Shown here piece by piece: positions 53,759 to 63,446 of a DNA stretch of 64,000 nucleotides. Each line of letters opens with the position of its first letter. Within the stretch, counting starts at the first letter, position 1. Where the stretch lies: the NCBI GenBank assembly GCA_963709355.1, contig CAVPVY010000005.1, positions 2,728,001-2,792,000 on the forward strand, read 5' to 3'. The notes beneath the pieces were generated by a model. That model ran no database searches, was not told where the DNA came from, and saw only the letters and a program-made list of their open reading frames with translations. Origin of the DNA: PLOWO2-12-38-17 sp963709355. GTDB lineage: Bacteria > Planctomycetota > Brocadiia > Brocadiales > Brocadiaceae. A program made the position numbers and the translations under genes.

Positions 53759-54212
53759 GGGCAAAAATATAAAACTGCTGGTTGCTGGAAATGGGAATGT
53801 ACGGTTTTATCAGAGACTTGCAAAAGCAAAAGGCGTTTCTGATAAGATAGTTTTTGCCGGCGTATCAAGAGAGATACATGAGATATATGCCGCTGGCGAT
53901 CTCTTTGTTTTTCCAAGTGAATATGATGCCTTTGGAACAGCGTGTATTGAGGCATTGGCATCGGGGCTTCCTGTTATTGTTAGCAGTGCCAGCGGGGCTT
54001 CAGAGATTATTTCGCATGCCAAGGATGGCTTTGTTATTAATCACCCTATAAATTCGGTAGAAATAGCGAATTTTATTAATATACTCTTAGAAGAAGAAGT
54101 AAGAGAACAAATGGGTAATGCCGCAAGACATACGTCTGAAATTTATTCTATTGATGCTAATGTTAAAAGAATACTTCATATATATCAAAAAGTGTTAGCT
54201 CTTAAATCTTGA
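53691..54212 (+). CDS. C-terminal piece of a split GT4 glycosyltransferase
   Basis: The donor-binding half: KLLVAGNGNVRFYQRLAKAKGVSDKIVFAGV, EIYAAGDLFVFPSEYDAFGTACIEALASGLPVIVSSASGASEII (the E-x7-E region of GT4). The apparent ATG start is inside the shared Rossmann strand; the real start is 53036. Together the two pieces make about 392 residues, normal for the family. Confidence 0.8.
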   Translation: MLVSGFKRKGLRHIIDALPLIDRGKNIKLLVAGNGNVRFYQRLAKAKGVSDKIVFAGVSREIHEIYAAGDLFVFPSEYDAFGTACIEALASGLPVIVSSASGASEIISHAKDGFVINHPINSVEIANFINILLEEEVREQMGNAARHTSEIYSIDANVKRILHIYQKVLALKS

Positions 54213-54236
54213 ACATCTTTTAATAAATCGGTTTCA

Positions 54237-55898
54237 ATGCAAGTTAAAACCTATAAGTACTTTATAAATGATACAAAGTGGGTTGTAAAATCCATAACAC
54301 TGGATAGATTAAAGGGAATAATAGATTCATATACAGGTAATAATTGCGAGGTAGTACATAATGGGTATTTTAAAAAGGTAGTAAAGTGTAACTACGAGCA
54401 TGAGTCTTTTTATGTAAAGCAATATACAGTTAGAAATGTTATGGATGCCGTTAAATCTGTGTTTTCAATTTCAAAGGCGCAGAAAGAATGGAAGCATGCT
54501 TATAATCTGCTGGGATACAATCTGCTTACAGCAGAACATGTTGCTTATGGTGAGAAAAGGCGATTCGGAATGCTTAAAGATTGTTATATAATTTTGAAGG
54601 CAGTACAAGGTTGTATATCGTTAAAGAGGGTTTTATTAAACAGTAGTGTCCATGAATGTACAGGTGAGCATGAGAAATACAAAAAAAGTACATTGCTCAA
54701 AGGCCTTATTCCTTTCATCAGGGAAATGCACGATTATGGAGTTTTCCATGGCGAACTTCATGCTGAAAATATTCTTGTTGATTCAAAGAATTTAACACTG
54801 TTTTATCTGATAGACCTTGGTCGCATGAAATTCAGAAATAAAGGGGAATTATCGCAAGCATGGAGGATTAGGGAAATATCTAGATTATTGTATTCTATTA
54901 TAGACGTGTGTACAGATGAAGAAATAACTGACATGATAAACAATTATATACGCCAAACGTCGTTGTTTAAAAGAAAGGAAAAGTTTCAAAAGACGGTTAT
55001 GGGCGAGATTTACAGAATTAAACACCGGTTGTGGTATAGCAGGTCAAAAAAATGTTTAAGGACTAATGATGTATTTAAGATTGTAAACCAGCATAATTAC
55101 AAAATAAACATGAGAAATGAGTGGGATGTTAATGATTTGGTTGTCCTAGTCAAAAGACATACCGTTTTATTAAAAGAGAATCTTGATAATATTATAAAGA
55201 TATCACCGAAAGTTGGAATTACACGTATTCAATTTCCTTTTGAAGATATACCTGGTGTATGTATTAAGGAGTATAAATATCTATCTGTATTCAAAAGATT
55301 CCTGTATTGTTTCTGTAGTTCTCCTGCCAGGAAGGCGTGGTTTTCTGCGCATGGTTTGATGGCTTTAAAATTTTTGACGCCAAAACAATATGCGCTTATT
55401 GAAGAAAAAGTGTCTGTTCAACTGAAGAGAAGCTTTATCGTTATGGAGGATATTTCTAATTATTTACCATGTAATAAATATATTGATGGCATGTTTAAAA
55501 GTTTTCATAATAAAATTATTATCAAAAAAAAACGCGATTTTATTACCTGTCTGGCTGTATCATTTCGGCGATTACACGATACAGGTGTTTACCATCATGA
55601 TTTAAAGGCAAATAATATTATGGTTGAAGAGTTGCATAATAAGTGGAACTTTTATTATTTGGATTTGGATCGAATATATTTCGGTAAAAAAGTTTCTATT
55701 GAGAAGAAGATTAAAAATCTGTCACAAATAAACGCATCATTGTCTAATATCATTACATATACCGATAGATTGAGATTTTACTTAATTTATGCAAATATAA
55801 AAGCTCTTGATATTGAAAATAAACTGGTATTGAGAACGATCATTAGGGCAAGTATCAGGCGAAAACATGTATGGAACCCAGGTGTTTTGGGAAGGTAG
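54237..55898 (+). CDS. Tandem WaaP/Kdo-kinase-like LPS kinase (two kinase domains)
   Basis: Two lipopolysaccharide-kinase-like domains in one 553-residue chain. Domain 1 (about 1-260) has MHDYGVFHGELHAENILVDS near 165-180 and YLIDLGRMKF; the catalytic Asp position of HGD is Glu (HGEL). Domain 2 (about 300-553) has LHDTGVYHHDLKANNIMVEE near 445-460 with Asp kept (HHDLKANN) and YYLDLDRIYFG. WaaP-type enzymes phosphorylate LPS core heptose. The order in a glycosyltransferase cluster supports that role. Domain 1 may be inactive or altered. Confidence 0.8.
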   Translation: MQVKTYKYFINDTKWVVKSITLDRLKGIIDSYTGNNCEVVHNGYFKKVVKCNYEHESFYVKQYTVRNVMDAVKSVFSISKAQKEWKHAYNLLGYNLLTAEHVAYGEKRRFGMLKDCYIILKAVQGCISLKRVLLNSSVHECTGEHEKYKKSTLLKGLIPFIREMHDYGVFHGELHAENILVDSKNLTLFYLIDLGRMKFRNKGELSQAWRIREISRLLYSIIDVCTDEEITDMINNYIRQTSLFKRKEKFQKTVMGEIYRIKHRLWYSRSKKCLRTNDVFKIVNQHNYKINMRNEWDVNDLVVLVKRHTVLLKENLDNIIKISPKVGITRIQFPFEDIPGVCIKEYKYLSVFKRFLYCFCSSPARKAWFSAHGLMALKFLTPKQYALIEEKVSVQLKRSFIVMEDISNYLPCNKYIDGMFKSFHNKIIIKKKRDFITCLAVSFRRLHDTGVYHHDLKANNIMVEELHNKWNFYYLDLDRIYFGKKVSIEKKIKNLSQINASLSNIITYTDRLRFYLIYANIKALDIENKLVLRTIIRASIRRKHVWNPGVLGR

Positions 55899-55964
55899 TG
55901 GTATTTGATAGGAAAAAGCAACAGACGCCCGGAAGGTTAAAATCTTTTTAAACCATTTTTTAAA

Positions 55965-56948
55965 ATGAAGAAAGTTTATTTCCTTATACAGGAATGGGAA
56001 CATCCTGCAAGTAGATACAGGGTGTTGCAATACGTTCCTTATCTTAAAGAATCACAAGTAGAGGCGAATGTTGCAATCTTCCCTGATTCTTTCTGTAAAT
56101 GGATGAAACTATTTTCAGAGATTAAGGGTTACGATATAATCTTTATTCAAAAAAAACGTCTGTGGCGCTGGCAGCTCTGGTATCTTAGGAGGAAACATAT
56201 AAGGATTATATACGATTTCGATGATGCTGTTATGTTCAAAAGTCCTGTTGATGGAGGTGGTCGTTCTTTTAAAAGGCAAAGAACATTTGCGAGAATGGTA
56301 AAATATAGTGATTATGTTATAGCTGGAAACCAGTATTTGAAGTCGAAGGCGGTGGTTTATAATAAGAATATAATAATAATACCCACCTCAATTGATACAG
56401 ATAAATACACAATAAAGGATTACAGTAAAAGCAAAGAAAAGGTTACAATTGGCTGGGTTGGAAGTAAGTCTTCATTGCCATTCTTAAAGGAGTTGATTCC
56501 GGCTTTTGATCAACTAGCTGGCGAGTATAATTTTGTAGAATTAAAAATTATTTGCAACGATTTTTTTGACTGTAAAATACCAATTGTTAAAAAAGTGTGG
56601 GCATTGCAAGATGAAAATACAGATTTACAAGATATTGATATTGGTCTTGCACCATTGCCAGATCATGAATGGACAAAGGGTAAATGCGCAACCAAGTTGT
56701 TGCAATACATGGCTGTAGGGATTCCTGTTATATGCTCTCCAGTGGGTGTGCATAACGAAATTATAAAAGAGGGTATTAACGGCTTTCTTGCAGCTTCAAT
56801 AAAGGAATGGACAGAAAAGATAGACTTGCTTATAAAGAACAGAACACTGCGAAAAACTATAGGGCTTGAGGGGAAAAAGACTTTAGAGTCCTCTTTTTCA
56901 CTCAGGGCAAATATACCAATATTTATAAATGTCATAAATGGAACGTAA
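55965..56948 (+). CDS. GT4-like glycosyltransferase
   Basis: A 327-residue GT-B protein: YFLIQEWEHPASRYRVLQYVPYLKE, IRIIYDFDDAVMFKSP, TIGWVGSKSSLPFLKELIPAFDQLA and KCATKLLQYMAVGIPVICSPVGVHNEIIKEGINGFLA. DFDDA is typical of a GT4 subgroup in polysaccharide loci. The sugar and acceptor are unknown. Its stop overlaps the next start by 11 bases. Confidence 0.82.
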   Translation: MKKVYFLIQEWEHPASRYRVLQYVPYLKESQVEANVAIFPDSFCKWMKLFSEIKGYDIIFIQKKRLWRWQLWYLRRKHIRIIYDFDDAVMFKSPVDGGGRSFKRQRTFARMVKYSDYVIAGNQYLKSKAVVYNKNIIIIPTSIDTDKYTIKDYSKSKEKVTIGWVGSKSSLPFLKELIPAFDQLAGEYNFVELKIICNDFFDCKIPIVKKVWALQDENTDLQDIDIGLAPLPDHEWTKGKCATKLLQYMAVGIPVICSPVGVHNEIIKEGINGFLAASIKEWTEKIDLLIKNRTLRKTIGLEGKKTLESSFSLRANIPIFINVINGT

Positions 56949-57861
56949 CGGCATGTCTGATTATTCACCTCTCGTAAGTATTGTATTACCCACATACAAT
57001 TGTGCTGCTTTTTTGCCCCATTCAATTGGATCAATTTTGGCACAGACTTATAACTCTTATGAGATCATTGTTGTGGACGATGGATCCACAGATAACACAA
57101 AAGAAGTCTTATCTCCGTTTATGCAAAAGATAAACTATATTTACTACCATCAAAATAAGGGATCTCATGTAGCAAGAAATATAGGCATCCAATCGTCCCG
57201 AGGTAAATATATAGCCTTTATTGATGCAGATGACCTCTGGTTGCCTGAAAAATTGAAGACTGATATTGAATATTTTGAAACACACCCAGGGGTTAATATG
57301 GTATATTCAAAACATTTAAATATAGATCAAAATGGTCGTATGCTTGATGAGACTTCACAGAAACGATTACCATCAGGTAATGTTTTTGTACAATTATTTT
57401 CTGAGCAGAATTTTATAAATACCTCATCCGTAATTGTACAAAAAGAGGTATTTAAAACAACGGGTTTATTCGATGAACAACTTTTTAACTGTCAAGACTG
57501 GGACATGTGGTTACGGATTGCATTCTACTTTAAAGTTGGGGGGATTAATACACCGCTTCTTAAATACAGACATAACCCCCATTCTTTAAGTAAGAACAGG
57601 AATAATGTCCTTAAATACCAAAAAATAGTTATCGATAAAACATATAATAGTTTTAAGGATAAAGGAAAGGGCATTAGTAATAAACTTTATAAAAGGCGGT
57701 TATCTGCACATTATGCTAAGGTCGGTAGGCATTTCTTAAGAATGGGAAATAAAGCCCTGGCACTTGAAAGTTTTTATTCATCTCTAAAGTATGATCTATT
57801 AAATTTCAGAACAATAAGATACTATTTATATACATCGTTTATTTGTTTGTTTTCGAAGTAG
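56938..57861 (+). CDS. Family 2 glycosyltransferase
   Basis: A GT-A enzyme: PLVSIVLPTYNCAAFLPHSIGSILAQTYNSYEIIVVDDGSTDNT at the N-terminus, the DxD motif in YIAFIDADDLWLPEKL, and QDWDMWLRIAF in the acceptor region. The C-terminal 60 residues are basic, perhaps membrane-associated. It overlaps the previous gene by 11 bases, so both are translated together. Confidence 0.9.
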   Translation: MERNGMSDYSPLVSIVLPTYNCAAFLPHSIGSILAQTYNSYEIIVVDDGSTDNTKEVLSPFMQKINYIYYHQNKGSHVARNIGIQSSRGKYIAFIDADDLWLPEKLKTDIEYFETHPGVNMVYSKHLNIDQNGRMLDETSQKRLPSGNVFVQLFSEQNFINTSSVIVQKEVFKTTGLFDEQLFNCQDWDMWLRIAFYFKVGGINTPLLKYRHNPHSLSKNRNNVLKYQKIVIDKTYNSFKDKGKGISNKLYKRRLSAHYAKVGRHFLRMGNKALALESFYSSLKYDLLNFRTIRYYLYTSFICLFSK

Positions 57862-57905
57862 ATTTTAAAGATTTTATTTGATTAATGGTTATAAAATAAT
57901 CCATC

Positions 57906-59228
57906 ATGAACAAGCCTATTACAGCTTATACAAGTCGAGTTTCCGAATGGGCATTTATTGTCTACTTTTTTATTCACTCTTTTTTTCCTTTTGGTGCTGA
58001 TGTCATAAAATTATTATGCTTTCTCATTATTATCGGGTGCTGGGTAATCAGGGCAAAAATTGAGAAGAAGATACTGTTTAACAGAACATCAATTGATATT
58101 CCTATTCTTTTGTATCTTTTGTTTTCAATGATAGCTTCATTTCATTCAGCTTACATCAAATCTAACCTTGAAACAGTATATCATGAATATTTACAATATT
58201 TTATTCTCTTTTTTTGCATGGTTAATACTATCCATGGTACAGAACAAGTAAAACGAATTGTAAAAACTATGCTCATTACATGTGGCTTGATCTGCGCATA
58301 CGGATTATATGGATATTACACAGGAATAGCTATTAATGCAGGAAGACTTGTTGCTACCTTTGAATATCACTCCAAAATAGCAAGATATATATCGTTATTA
58401 TTGCCCATTACCATATGCTTATTCTTTTGGTACAAAAATTTATTAATCCGACTATCTCTTATCCTTTTGGTGTTCTTATGTAGTTTTTCCCTGATTTTGA
58501 CGATGAACAGGACAAGCTGGCTAGCTATTTTGGTTTCAATGTTTTTTATAGGTTTTGCTTTTAAAAGACAATTATTAGTATTTACATTCGTCGGTATATG
58601 TGTAGCATGTTTTTTCTTTTTACCTTCTAAATATACTACCCGTGCGAAAACTATTATACAGGTTAACAAATATTTTGATTCAGAAGAAATACTTGGAGAA
58701 CGGGAGCTATGCTGGAAAGCATCAATCGCTATGATTTGGGATCATCCTTTGCTAGGCATAGGCCCCAGCAGCCGGGTTTTTAGAGATGCTTATCAACAAT
58801 ACGGTAATAAAATAAGAGACGCAGAAAAACAAATAAAAAACGAGACAATCCCTGTGAAGATCAAGGGAAAAAAGGCAAAAGAAAAGAACAAGGTCAAAAA
58901 GCTTGATAGATTATCCGATGCACACAATATTTTACTGGGTGTATATGTCGGTACTGGAATTGGGGGACTGTTGACCTTCTTATGGTTGTTTACAAATGTA
59001 TTCAAAGAGGCTATAAAATCATGGCGTTCTACAGAAGCCGGGTATGAAAAAACTCTTTTAATAGGGATTACAGCAAGTCTCATTTCTATTATTTCGCATG
59101 GCTTTACAGATTATTTCTGGGGAAAACCTGACACAATGTTTCTTTGGTATATTATTGGAATATTATTTGTCATTACTCGTAATAATTCAAGCGGCAATCA
59201 TACGAACTCATTCAAGGCTAAAATATAA
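57906..59228 (+). CDS. O-antigen ligase / polymerase (Wzy_C) family membrane protein
   Basis: 440 residues with about eleven membrane helices and the large periplasmic loop (from ELCWKASIAMIWDHPLLGIGPSSRVFRDAY to SDAHNILLGVYVGTGIGGLLTFLW) that defines the Wzy_C/WaaL family. Such proteins either polymerise O-units or attach O-antigen to lipid A-core; the setting does not decide. The loop carries a very Lys-rich stretch (GKKAKEKNKVKK). Confidence 0.85.
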   Translation: MNKPITAYTSRVSEWAFIVYFFIHSFFPFGADVIKLLCFLIIIGCWVIRAKIEKKILFNRTSIDIPILLYLLFSMIASFHSAYIKSNLETVYHEYLQYFILFFCMVNTIHGTEQVKRIVKTMLITCGLICAYGLYGYYTGIAINAGRLVATFEYHSKIARYISLLLPITICLFFWYKNLLIRLSLILLVFLCSFSLILTMNRTSWLAILVSMFFIGFAFKRQLLVFTFVGICVACFFFLPSKYTTRAKTIIQVNKYFDSEEILGERELCWKASIAMIWDHPLLGIGPSSRVFRDAYQQYGNKIRDAEKQIKNETIPVKIKGKKAKEKNKVKKLDRLSDAHNILLGVYVGTGIGGLLTFLWLFTNVFKEAIKSWRSTEAGYEKTLLIGITASLISIISHGFTDYFWGKPDTMFLWYIIGILFVITRNNSSGNHTNSFKAKI

Positions 59229-59565
59229 GCCGAACGAGCCGGAAGATTTCAGAAAGTTAGGCATTGTAAAAAATCTTCTCAACACCGGTCAGACGAACAA
59301 GGATTTTGCTACAAACGGGTACTTTGCCCAAAGTAAATGATTATTTCGTTTAGTCTGAAAACATTTGAAAACGTACGGATTGCTAAGTCTGTGACATTAA
59401 GAATCCTTTTCTGGGCTAATCCAATAATCACCTTAAATTATTACCTGAATCTTGCATGAAATTTTGATGCGCTCTTCGGAAAACTCTTATTAATAAAGGC
59501 TTAGAGAGGATTTTATTGGTTTTAATATTTAACCCATAGGGTTAAATACTTGTATTGCGTAAATC
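59229..59565. other. Non-coding gap with possible gene remnant
   Basis: 337 bases after the O-antigen ligase gene. A plus-strand frame through 59337 reads PNEPEDFRKLGIVKNLLNTG and on to GYFAQSK, protein-like but unplaced; it may be the end of a lost gene. No promoter or terminator could be defended. Confidence 0.35.
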
Positions 59566-60603
59566 ATGCTCAAAGTCAATAACAATAGGACTTACAGAGC
59601 AACGTATTCATTAGTAATTAATTTAATGCAAGATTCAGATATTAAATTGATGGTTGACTTACATTTTATCTTGGTAAACTGGAACACCAAACAGTTGTTG
59701 TTAAATTGTATAGATTCCATATACGCAAATGTTGCGGATCTTAAGTATCAGATAACGGTGGTAGATAACGGCTCCTCGGATGATAGCGTTAAGGCTGTAC
59801 ACGAACGATTCCCGCAGGTTGTTGTCATAGAAAATGTGAGAAATAGGGGATTCGCAGCGGCAGTAAATCAGGCATTGGAAGAAAATCTGGCTAGATATAC
59901 TGTACTACTTAATACAGATTCTGTCTTACAAAAAGGTGCAATTTATACGTTATATACATTCATGGAACAGCATGGCGATTCAGGTATGGTAGGCGCCCAG
60001 CTTATAAAACCTGATGGCACAAGGCAACATAGCTATGATAATTATCCTACTTTAGCAACAGAGCTCTTTAACAAAAGTCTTCTGAGAGTGTTTTTCCCAC
60101 GTAAATATCCAAGTAAGAAACAGGTGCTAAATCAGCCTGTAGAAGTTGAATCAGTTATAGGGGCATGTTTAATGGTTAGAAATGAAACAGTGAAACAGGT
60201 AGGCAGATTGGATGAGAACTATTTTTTCTTCTTGGAAGAAACGGATTGGTGTTACCGTATACGAAAGGCAGGCTGGAAGATTTATCATGTGCCAGCTGCC
60301 AAGGTAATCCACATTGGAGGCGAAAGTAAGAAGATGGCGCCTTGGCAATCACAGGTAGAGTATTGTCGTTCTTTGTACATTTTTTTCAAAAAGAACAGGT
60401 CAGGGTTATCATACATAGTATTAAGGATATTGTATGTTATGAAGATTGTTTTAAATTTGATTGCAAATATAATTGGTAATGTGTTTGTATTATTCCAGAG
60501 TAGAAAACAGCGTTATCGTTTGATGATATATTCTAAGCTTTTTTGGTGGCATCTGTTGTTGTGTCCAGAATGGATGGGTTTGAAGCCTATAAATAAAAAA
60601 TAA
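59566..60603 (+). CDS. Family 2 glycosyltransferase (rhamnosyltransferase-like)
   Basis: A WbbL-type GT2: LHFILVNWNTKQLLLNCIDSI, ITVVDNGSSDDS, NRGFAAAVNQALEE, the DxD-equivalent LLNTDSVL, GACLMVRNETVKQVG and FLEETDWCYRIRKAGWKIYHVPAAKVIHIGG. A helix near the C-terminus (LRILYVMKIVLNLIANIIGNVFVLF) anchors it. It could use dTDP-rhamnose, as rfbD is in the window. ATG 59566 adds 28 atypical residues; ATG 59650 gives the usual family start. No clear binding site for either. Confidence 0.88.
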   Translation: MLKVNNNRTYRATYSLVINLMQDSDIKLMVDLHFILVNWNTKQLLLNCIDSIYANVADLKYQITVVDNGSSDDSVKAVHERFPQVVVIENVRNRGFAAAVNQALEENLARYTVLLNTDSVLQKGAIYTLYTFMEQHGDSGMVGAQLIKPDGTRQHSYDNYPTLATELFNKSLLRVFFPRKYPSKKQVLNQPVEVESVIGACLMVRNETVKQVGRLDENYFFFLEETDWCYRIRKAGWKIYHVPAAKVIHIGGESKKMAPWQSQVEYCRSLYIFFKKNRSGLSYIVLRILYVMKIVLNLIANIIGNVFVLFQSRKQRYRLMIYSKLFWWHLLLCPEWMGLKPINKK

Positions 60604-60631
60604 TTTATTAAAAAATAATGGATTTAACTTG

Positions 60632-61405
60632 TTATTGATTTACTAATTTCTCTACTGCAGCGATAGCGGCTTTAATGACATTTTCTTCGCCTAGTTTATA
60701 AGCCTTTTTTGTTATCTTATCCATGCTAATTTTATTAATCACACCTGTAATGCATCCTCCTTTGAGACCCATTGAAGCAGTAAGTGTTAAAATCGTTGAT
60801 GATTCCATCTCGTAATTCAGTACATTAAGCATTTGCCATTCTTTCGTTGTCCCCAGAAATTTTCTAAGTATATATTTTTTGTAAGAATTGGATCTTTCTT
60901 CACCAGGATAAAATGAGTCAGTTGATGCAGTTATGCCCGCATGATATTTTACTTTTGTTTTCTTTGCGCCATCAATAAGGGCATTAACGATTTCAAAATG
61001 TGCAACTGCAGGATATTCAATCGGGGCATAATAGGTTGAAGCGCCATCAAGGCGAACGGAACCTGTAGTAATGATAACGTCTCCAATGTTGATATAATTC
61101 TGTATTGTACCTGTTGTACCAACCCTTAAGAAGGTATGTATTCCTAATTGAGCAAGTTCATCAATGGCTATTGCTATAGAAGGGCCTCCAATTCCGGTGG
61201 AGGTTATAAGAACTTCTTTCCCCCTTATTTCTGCCAGATAAGAACAAAACTCTCTTTTCCACACCAGTTTTTCATTACTTGTGTTGTATATACGTGAGAT
61301 TGTATCAGCAATTATTTGAGATCTAAAAGGATCTCCTGGTAATAACGCTATTTTTGCGCCTTGAGTCTTTTGTTTGTTAAGGTCTAAATGATATACGTTT
61401 TTCAT
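60632..61405 (-). CDS. udp: Uridine phosphorylase
   Basis: 257 residues with LLPGDPFRSQIIA, STGIGGPSIAIAIDELAQLGIHTFLRVGTTGTIQ, ITTGSVRLDGASTYYAPIEYPAVAHFE, ASTDSFYPGEER and NYEMESSTILTLTASMGLKGG, matching E. coli Udp closely across its length. It splits uridine with phosphate for nucleoside salvage. It is alone on the minus strand; no unusual feature. Confidence 0.93.
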   Translation of the reverse strand: MKNVYHLDLNKQKTQGAKIALLPGDPFRSQIIADTISRIYNTSNEKLVWKREFCSYLAEIRGKEVLITSTGIGGPSIAIAIDELAQLGIHTFLRVGTTGTIQNYINIGDVIITTGSVRLDGASTYYAPIEYPAVAHFEIVNALIDGAKKTKVKYHAGITASTDSFYPGEERSNSYKKYILRKFLGTTKEWQMLNVLNYEMESSTILTLTASMGLKGGCITGVINKISMDKITKKAYKLGEENVIKAAIAAVEKLVNQ

Positions 61406-61504
61406 TTCTGAATATTAAATTTTATAATTCAATACTTAGTATTTTTGTGATATTTCTTAGACTTGGATTACGTAATTGTAAATGTACCTCTTATAAAATA
61501 TTTA

Positions 61505-62587
61505 TTATTTTTTCTTTTCAGCCGAATGGAATGCCATCATACCTCCGCTCATATTAAAGACCTTCTTAAATCCTGATTGTAGCAAAATGGCGGCAGCTGC
61601 GTGGGCGCGCCCCCCGCTTCGGCAAACTGTAATAAAGTCTTTTTCTTTATATTTTTCAAGTTCAATAACTCTTTCAGTTAGCTGCCCAACTGGAATATTT
61701 AAAGCCCCGTTAATGACACCAAGTTTGCCCTTTAGTTCAGCAGGCTCTCTGACATCGAGAATTATAGTATTATTTAATTGATTAGACTGTATACGTCTCT
61801 TTACTTCGGAAACAGGAATGGTAGGCACCTGTTGTTCGTTTACATTTGTAGGTAGTGTTCCTTTTACTTCGCAAGCCGGAGCGTCTTCAGGAATCCATGC
61901 CGCTTTTGGATTGCGAGTGCATTCATAATTTGCACTCAGTACGTCTTTCATCCAGTCAGCAGCGCCCAATTTCATGCCTGTAAGCCACTTTATATAAGCC
62001 GCCTTTGTGCGTGGCTGTAAATTAGGATTGCATTTCTTTTGCTCACCAAGGCTCGATGGTTCACGTCCACGATAATCGTGTGCAGGATATACAATCAAAT
62101 TATCAGGCAACTTCATTATTTTCTGTATGGATTCCCAGTGTTCTCCCGGATCACCACCTGGTAAATCTGTGCGTCCGGCGCCGCCTTCATCCAGAAATAA
62201 TGTGTCCCCTGTTAAAATTCGATCTTGAAATACAAGGCAAATACTATCTTTCGTGTGGCCCGGTGTATGCATTATCTTAACAGGTATACCACTTAAATGG
62301 CAATCAAAACCGTCAGAAACATGAAATGCCACACAGCGAACAGGTGAATTTTGATACATTACATATACTGCACCCGTCTTGTCAGTAAGTGCACCAGCGC
62401 CGGAAATGTGATCGGCGTGGGTATGCGTGTCTAATACATGCGTTAGTTTGAATTCTTCATCTTTGATGATAGATATGTATTCATTAAGATTTTCCAATAC
62501 TGGATCTATGATTATTGCTTCTTTTGTCTTTTCGGAGCTGATGAGGTATGTTTTGCAGGGTTTTTTGTTTAGTTGTCTAAAAATCAT
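61505..62587 (-). CDS. Persulfide dioxygenase (MBL fold) fused to rhodanese domain
   Basis: Residues 1-235 are an ETHE1-like metallo-beta-lactamase: LDTHTHADHISGAGALTDKTGA, MHTPGHTKDSICLVFQDRILTGDTLFLDEGGAGRTDLPGG and IVYPAHDYRGR. Residues 255-360 are a rhodanese with ILDVREPAELKG and the active-site loop VCRSGGRAHAAA. Fused enzymes of this type oxidise glutathione persulfide to sulfite and transfer sulfane sulfur. Start ATG 62587; the 3' neighbour udp is 100 bases away. Confidence 0.93.
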   Translation of the reverse strand: MIFRQLNKKPCKTYLISSEKTKEAIIIDPVLENLNEYISIIKDEEFKLTHVLDTHTHADHISGAGALTDKTGAVYVMYQNSPVRCVAFHVSDGFDCHLSGIPVKIMHTPGHTKDSICLVFQDRILTGDTLFLDEGGAGRTDLPGGDPGEHWESIQKIMKLPDNLIVYPAHDYRGREPSSLGEQKKCNPNLQPRTKAAYIKWLTGMKLGAADWMKDVLSANYECTRNPKAAWIPEDAPACEVKGTLPTNVNEQQVPTIPVSEVKRRIQSNQLNNTIILDVREPAELKGKLGVINGALNIPVGQLTERVIELEKYKEKDFITVCRSGGRAHAAAAILLQSGFKKVFNMSGGMMAFHSAEKKK

Positions 62588-62618
62588 GAGTTTTCCTCCC
62601 TATAGTTTATTTCCATTC

Positions 62619-62951
62619 CTAGGTATTACAAGATTTACAGGACGCGCAACTGTCACATCCTGCACCGATACAAACCTTTTTATCGCCATGAACCAGACCC
62701 GAACCTTTACGTGTATCGCAGCGCTTAGCAATATCAGGAATCTGTCCTGGTCCACCAAAACCATTACATTTAATACATTAGTTGCAACCTTTGCCGCTGC
62801 ATGGGATCTTGTTGTCTGTGTGCCATAAACCGCTGCCGCAACACTTAAAACATCTCTGGTTTGCAAGTACTGAAGAACTAAAAAACAACCCGACAGCTAA
62901 GCAGCAGGCGATTATAAATACTGTTATTATTCTGAATTGTAACTTTCCCAT
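62619..62951 (-). pseudogene. Secreted cysteine-rich (DnaJ zinc-finger-like) protein interrupted by an in-frame stop
   Basis: From ATG 62951 the minus strand encodes a signal peptide (FIIACCLAVGLFFSSSVLA) then CFKCCGSGLWHTDNKIPCSGKGCN, a TAA at 62778-62780, and, in the same frame, CIKCNGFGGPGQIPDIAKRC...GSGLVHGDKKVCIGAGCDSCASCKSC to TAG at 62619-62621. CxxCxGxG-like units on both sides of the stop show it was one protein of about 110 residues. TCA (Ser) to TAA would explain it, as Ser sits at the equal place in GCDSC. Confidence 0.6.
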
Positions 62952-63446
62952 AATACTTTCTTTTAAAGCAATGATTGATTGAACTATTTCAGATTGTTTT
63001 TATTCTATTTTTTTTTGAGCGTAATTGTCAATTTTTATTTATCTCATAAGTGTAATTGTGCTTTATTCTTGACATAAATTTTTTATAATATTACTATTTA
63101 TAATAATATGTGCAATGTCCAATACTTACAAATATAGCTGATACATTAAAGTAAAAATTATAGATAAACATTTTTTGCTAACGGAAGATTAGTTTAGAAA
63201 ATTAATTAATATCGAGCAAGGTACTGTGCTAGGTATTCTCGATTGTTATTAATTATTTTGAACCTGTTTTATATCATTTTATCTATAAAATAATGTTGAA
63301 ATTACTAAAGTGGTCTGGTCTCAACGTTGTTTTTTACAAATCGCGCAAAAATTTCTCCGTGCATTAGTTAGAAATATTTGGGATACCACTTTTTTATAAC
63401 CATTATTTTATCTTCTTAAAGCTTAGATTGTCAGACTAAATTTAAG
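62952..63446. other. Non-coding gap before the response regulator
   Basis: 495 very AT-rich bases without a gene I can support. It contains the promoter-like pair at 63069-63097, which is far (350 bases) from the next start, so either a long leader or a small RNA could be made. Confidence 0.45.
63069..63097 (+). promoter_or_regulatory. Sigma-70-type promoter-like pair
   Basis: TTGACA at 63069-63074 and TACTAT at 63092-63097, 17 bases apart, upstream of the response regulator by 350 bases. The region is so AT-rich that a chance match is possible. Confidence 0.35.

Noticed and set aside
62600..62866. Minus-strand frame of 88 codons across the Cys-rich gene
   Set aside because: The neighbouring frame has the signal peptide and CxxC units; this one is a shadow.
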